Assembly (NCBI RefSeq): GCF_900114565.1
Contig: NZ_FOTM01000001.1
Coordinates: 310,678-374,677 of the forward strand
Length of the DNA stretch: 64,000 nucleotides
Origin: Leifsonia sp. CL147
GTDB lineage: Bacteria; Actinomycetota; Actinomycetes; Actinomycetales; Microbacteriaceae
Reading direction: 5' to 3'
The translations under genes and the position numbers were made by a program. Positions 62,363 to 64,000 of the stretch are shown piece after piece. Numbering within the stretch: the stretch's first letter is position 1; each line of letters begins with the position of its first letter. Under the pieces are notes generated by a model that worked only from the letters and a program-made list of their open reading frames with translations, ran no database searches and had not been told where the DNA came from.

Positions 62363-64000
62363 ATGGCCGAGAGCCGACACGCGTCACGCTGGATCACCTC
62401 CCCGACGGGCCGGCCCCGGCTGCTCTTCGGTGCGGACTACAACCCCGACCAGTGGGAACGCGACGTCTGGCTCGAGGATGTCCGGCTGATGCGGAAGGCG
62501 AAGGTCACCATCGTCTCCGTCGCGATCTTCTCGTGGTCCCAGCTCCAGCCGTCCGCCGAGGAGTGGACGTTCGAGTGGCTCGACGAGGTGCTCGACCTTC
62601 TGCATGAGAACGGCATCTCCGTGGACCTGGCGACGGCGACGGCCTCACCGCCGCCGTGGCTGACCACCCGTCACCCGGAGATCCTTCCCGTCAACGAGCG
62701 GGGCGAGGTCCTCGCGCCGGGAGGCCGCCAGCATTGGCGGCCGACCTCCCCGGTCTTCCGGGAGTACGCGCTCGCGCTGGTGACCCGGCTCGCCCAGCGG
62801 TACGCCTCCCATCCCGCAGTCGTCGCCTGGCACGTCAACAACGAGATCGGCTGCCACAACGCCTGGGACCATTCGGCGGACGCGACCGCGGCGTTCCGGA
62901 ACTGGCTCGCCGAACGCTACGGCGACATCCAGAGTCTCAATCAGGCCTGGGGGACCGCCTTCTGGTCGCAGCGCTATTCGAGCTTCGACGAGATCCTCAC
63001 CCCCCGGCTGGCGGCGGCGCATCCCAATCCGAGCCAGCAGCTCGACTTCAAGCGGTTCTCGTCGGACGCCTTGAGGGCGCATCTCCGGGCGGAGCGCGCT
63101 GTCCTGCGGCAGTGGAGCCCGGACATCCCCGTGACCACCAACTTCATGGTCATGGAGGACATCACGGCCATGAACTACGCCGACTGGGCGGCCGACGTCG
63201 ACTTCGTCTCGAACGACCACTACGTCACGACGAAGCCCACCGCACGCGACGAGCTCTCCTTCTCGGCCAACCTGACCAGCGGCCTGGCCGGAGGGAGCCC
63301 GTGGTTCCTGATGGAGCACTCCACGGGCGCCGTGAACTGGCAGCCGGTCAACCTCGCGAAGGCGCGCGGCGCGCTGGCCGCCGACGCCCTCACGCACGTC
63401 GCCCACGGCGCGGACGCGGTCTGCTACTTCCAATGGAGGCAGTCCCGCGCGGGTGCCGAGAAGTTCCACTCCGCGATGCTTCCGCACGCGGGAGAGGACA
63501 CCGAGATCTTCCGGGATGTCGCGCAGCTCGGCGACACCTTGGCCGCGCTGGACAGCGTCGCAGGAACCCACCGGAAGCCCGCCGCCATTGCCATCCTGTT
63601 CGACTGGGAGTCGTGGTGGGCGAGCGAGCAGGACTCCCACCACACGAACCGCTTCCGGTACCGGGACGAGGTGCTCGCCTGGCACCGCGCGGTGCTGGAC
63701 GCCGGGCATCGCGTCGACCTGCTCCCCGCCGCAGGCGCGTTCGCCGACTACCGGGTGGTCGTCACCCCCGCGCTGCACGTGCTGCCCTCCGCCCTCGCGC
63801 AGCGTCTGATCGAGTTCGCCACCAACGGCGGCCACCTGCTCGTCACGTTCAACTCCGGCATCGTCGACGAGAACGACCACGTCCGGCTCGGCGGGTACCC
63901 CGGGCTGCTGCGGGAGCTGCTCGGGATCCTGGTGCAGGAGATCCACCCGCTGCTCGACGGTCAGCGCACCCTCCTGGACGACGGCGCCCAGGCGACGCTG
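62363..64000 (+). CDS. GH42 beta-galactosidase (3' end beyond window)
   Basis: At least 546 residues, open to the right edge. GAAGGAA precedes the ATG. Typical GH42: LLFGADYNPDQW at the N-terminus, acid/base E161 in HVNNEIG, nucleophile E318 in WFLMEHSTGAVNWQPVN. Cytoplasmic. It is the last visible gene of the importer operon and closer to classical bacterial GH42 (LacZ/GanB-like) than the enzyme at 56924. Confidence 0.94.
   Translation, partial: MAESRHASRWITSPTGRPRLLFGADYNPDQWERDVWLEDVRLMRKAKVTIVSVAIFSWSQLQPSAEEWTFEWLDEVLDLLHENGISVDLATATASPPPWLTTRHPEILPVNERGEVLAPGGRQHWRPTSPVFREYALALVTRLAQRYASHPAVVAWHVNNEIGCHNAWDHSADATAAFRNWLAERYGDIQSLNQAWGTAFWSQRYSSFDEILTPRLAAAHPNPSQQLDFKRFSSDALRAHLRAERAVLRQWSPDIPVTTNFMVMEDITAMNYADWAADVDFVSNDHYVTTKPTARDELSFSANLTSGLAGGSPWFLMEHSTGAVNWQPVNLAKARGALAADALTHVAHGADAVCYFQWRQSRAGAEKFHSAMLPHAGEDTEIFRDVAQLGDTLAALDSVAGTHRKPAAIAILFDWESWWASEQDSHHTNRFRYRDEVLAWHRAVLDAGHRVDLLPAAGAFADYRVVVTPALHVLPSALAQRLIEFATNGGHLLVTFNSGIVDENDHVRLGGYPGLLRELLGILVQEIHPLLDGQRTLLDDGAQATL

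Noticed and set aside
56876-62387. Minus-strand frames of up to 647 codons across the GH42/importer operon
   Set aside because: The plus-strand genes carry catalytic Glu motifs, ATGA overlaps and RBSs; the minus frames are GC-rich shadows.

Overview
The window reads as one contiguous piece of a high-GC, Gram-positive actinobacterial chromosome, most likely Microbacteriaceae-like (inference). Support comes from GC-biased third codon positions, many GTG starts and ATGA overlaps, carbohydrate ABC importers without their own ATPase, cell-wall sorting signals of the LAXTG (class E sortase) type, and many LacI-family regulators. I saw no rRNA, tRNA, CRISPR array or intact insertion sequence.

Layout: (1) 1-6747, a giant secreted DUF11-repeat protein that runs off the left edge. 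(2) 6861-20058, a carbohydrate locus with a PfkB sugar kinase, a secreted GH30 enzyme carrying five CBM32/discoidin domains, three LacI regulators, a GH32-like enzyme and an ABC importer. (3) 20070-24074, an aldoxime dehydratase, a small sigma factor with two small proteins, and a flavoprotein. (4) 24508-32256, an overlapping three-gene cassette: LAXTG-anchored DUF11 protein, lipoprotein, and an ECF sigma factor fused to a zinc-finger anti-sigma-like segment, a membrane helix and extracytoplasmic Ig-like domains. (5) 32464-34508, a RES/Xre-type toxin-antitoxin pair and a small HTH protein. (6) 34559-39159, a second sugar importer with a divergent LacI and a dense operator cluster. (7) 39179-41027, an orphan type-44 polymorphic toxin, a lipoprotein and a transposase scrap. 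(8) 41185-47828, a WYL regulator, epoxide hydrolase, AlkZ-like protein, and a TetR-controlled operon of alpha/beta hydrolase, DUF302 protein and thioredoxin-reductase-like flavoprotein. (9) 47882-55087, a 30-residue membrane peptide and two divergent LAXTG DUF11 proteins. (10) 55097-55650, a strong hairpin and a non-coding block of inverted-repeat elements. (11) 55690-64000, a LacI-controlled beta-galactoside locus with a third importer between two GH42 enzymes.

How it fits together: three import/hydrolase loci each have a local LacI regulator and visible palindromic operators, so the organism appears to scavenge plant or microbial glycans. None of the importers has an ATPase gene here, so a shared MsiK-type ATPase elsewhere is expected. 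The four DUF11 proteins look like long, repeat-built wall stalks. The most unusual element is the cassette at 24508-32256, where a membrane-tethered sigma factor with outward-facing domains is translationally linked to a wall-anchored stalk protein and a lipoprotein. This suggests a one-polypeptide surface-to-transcription sensor.
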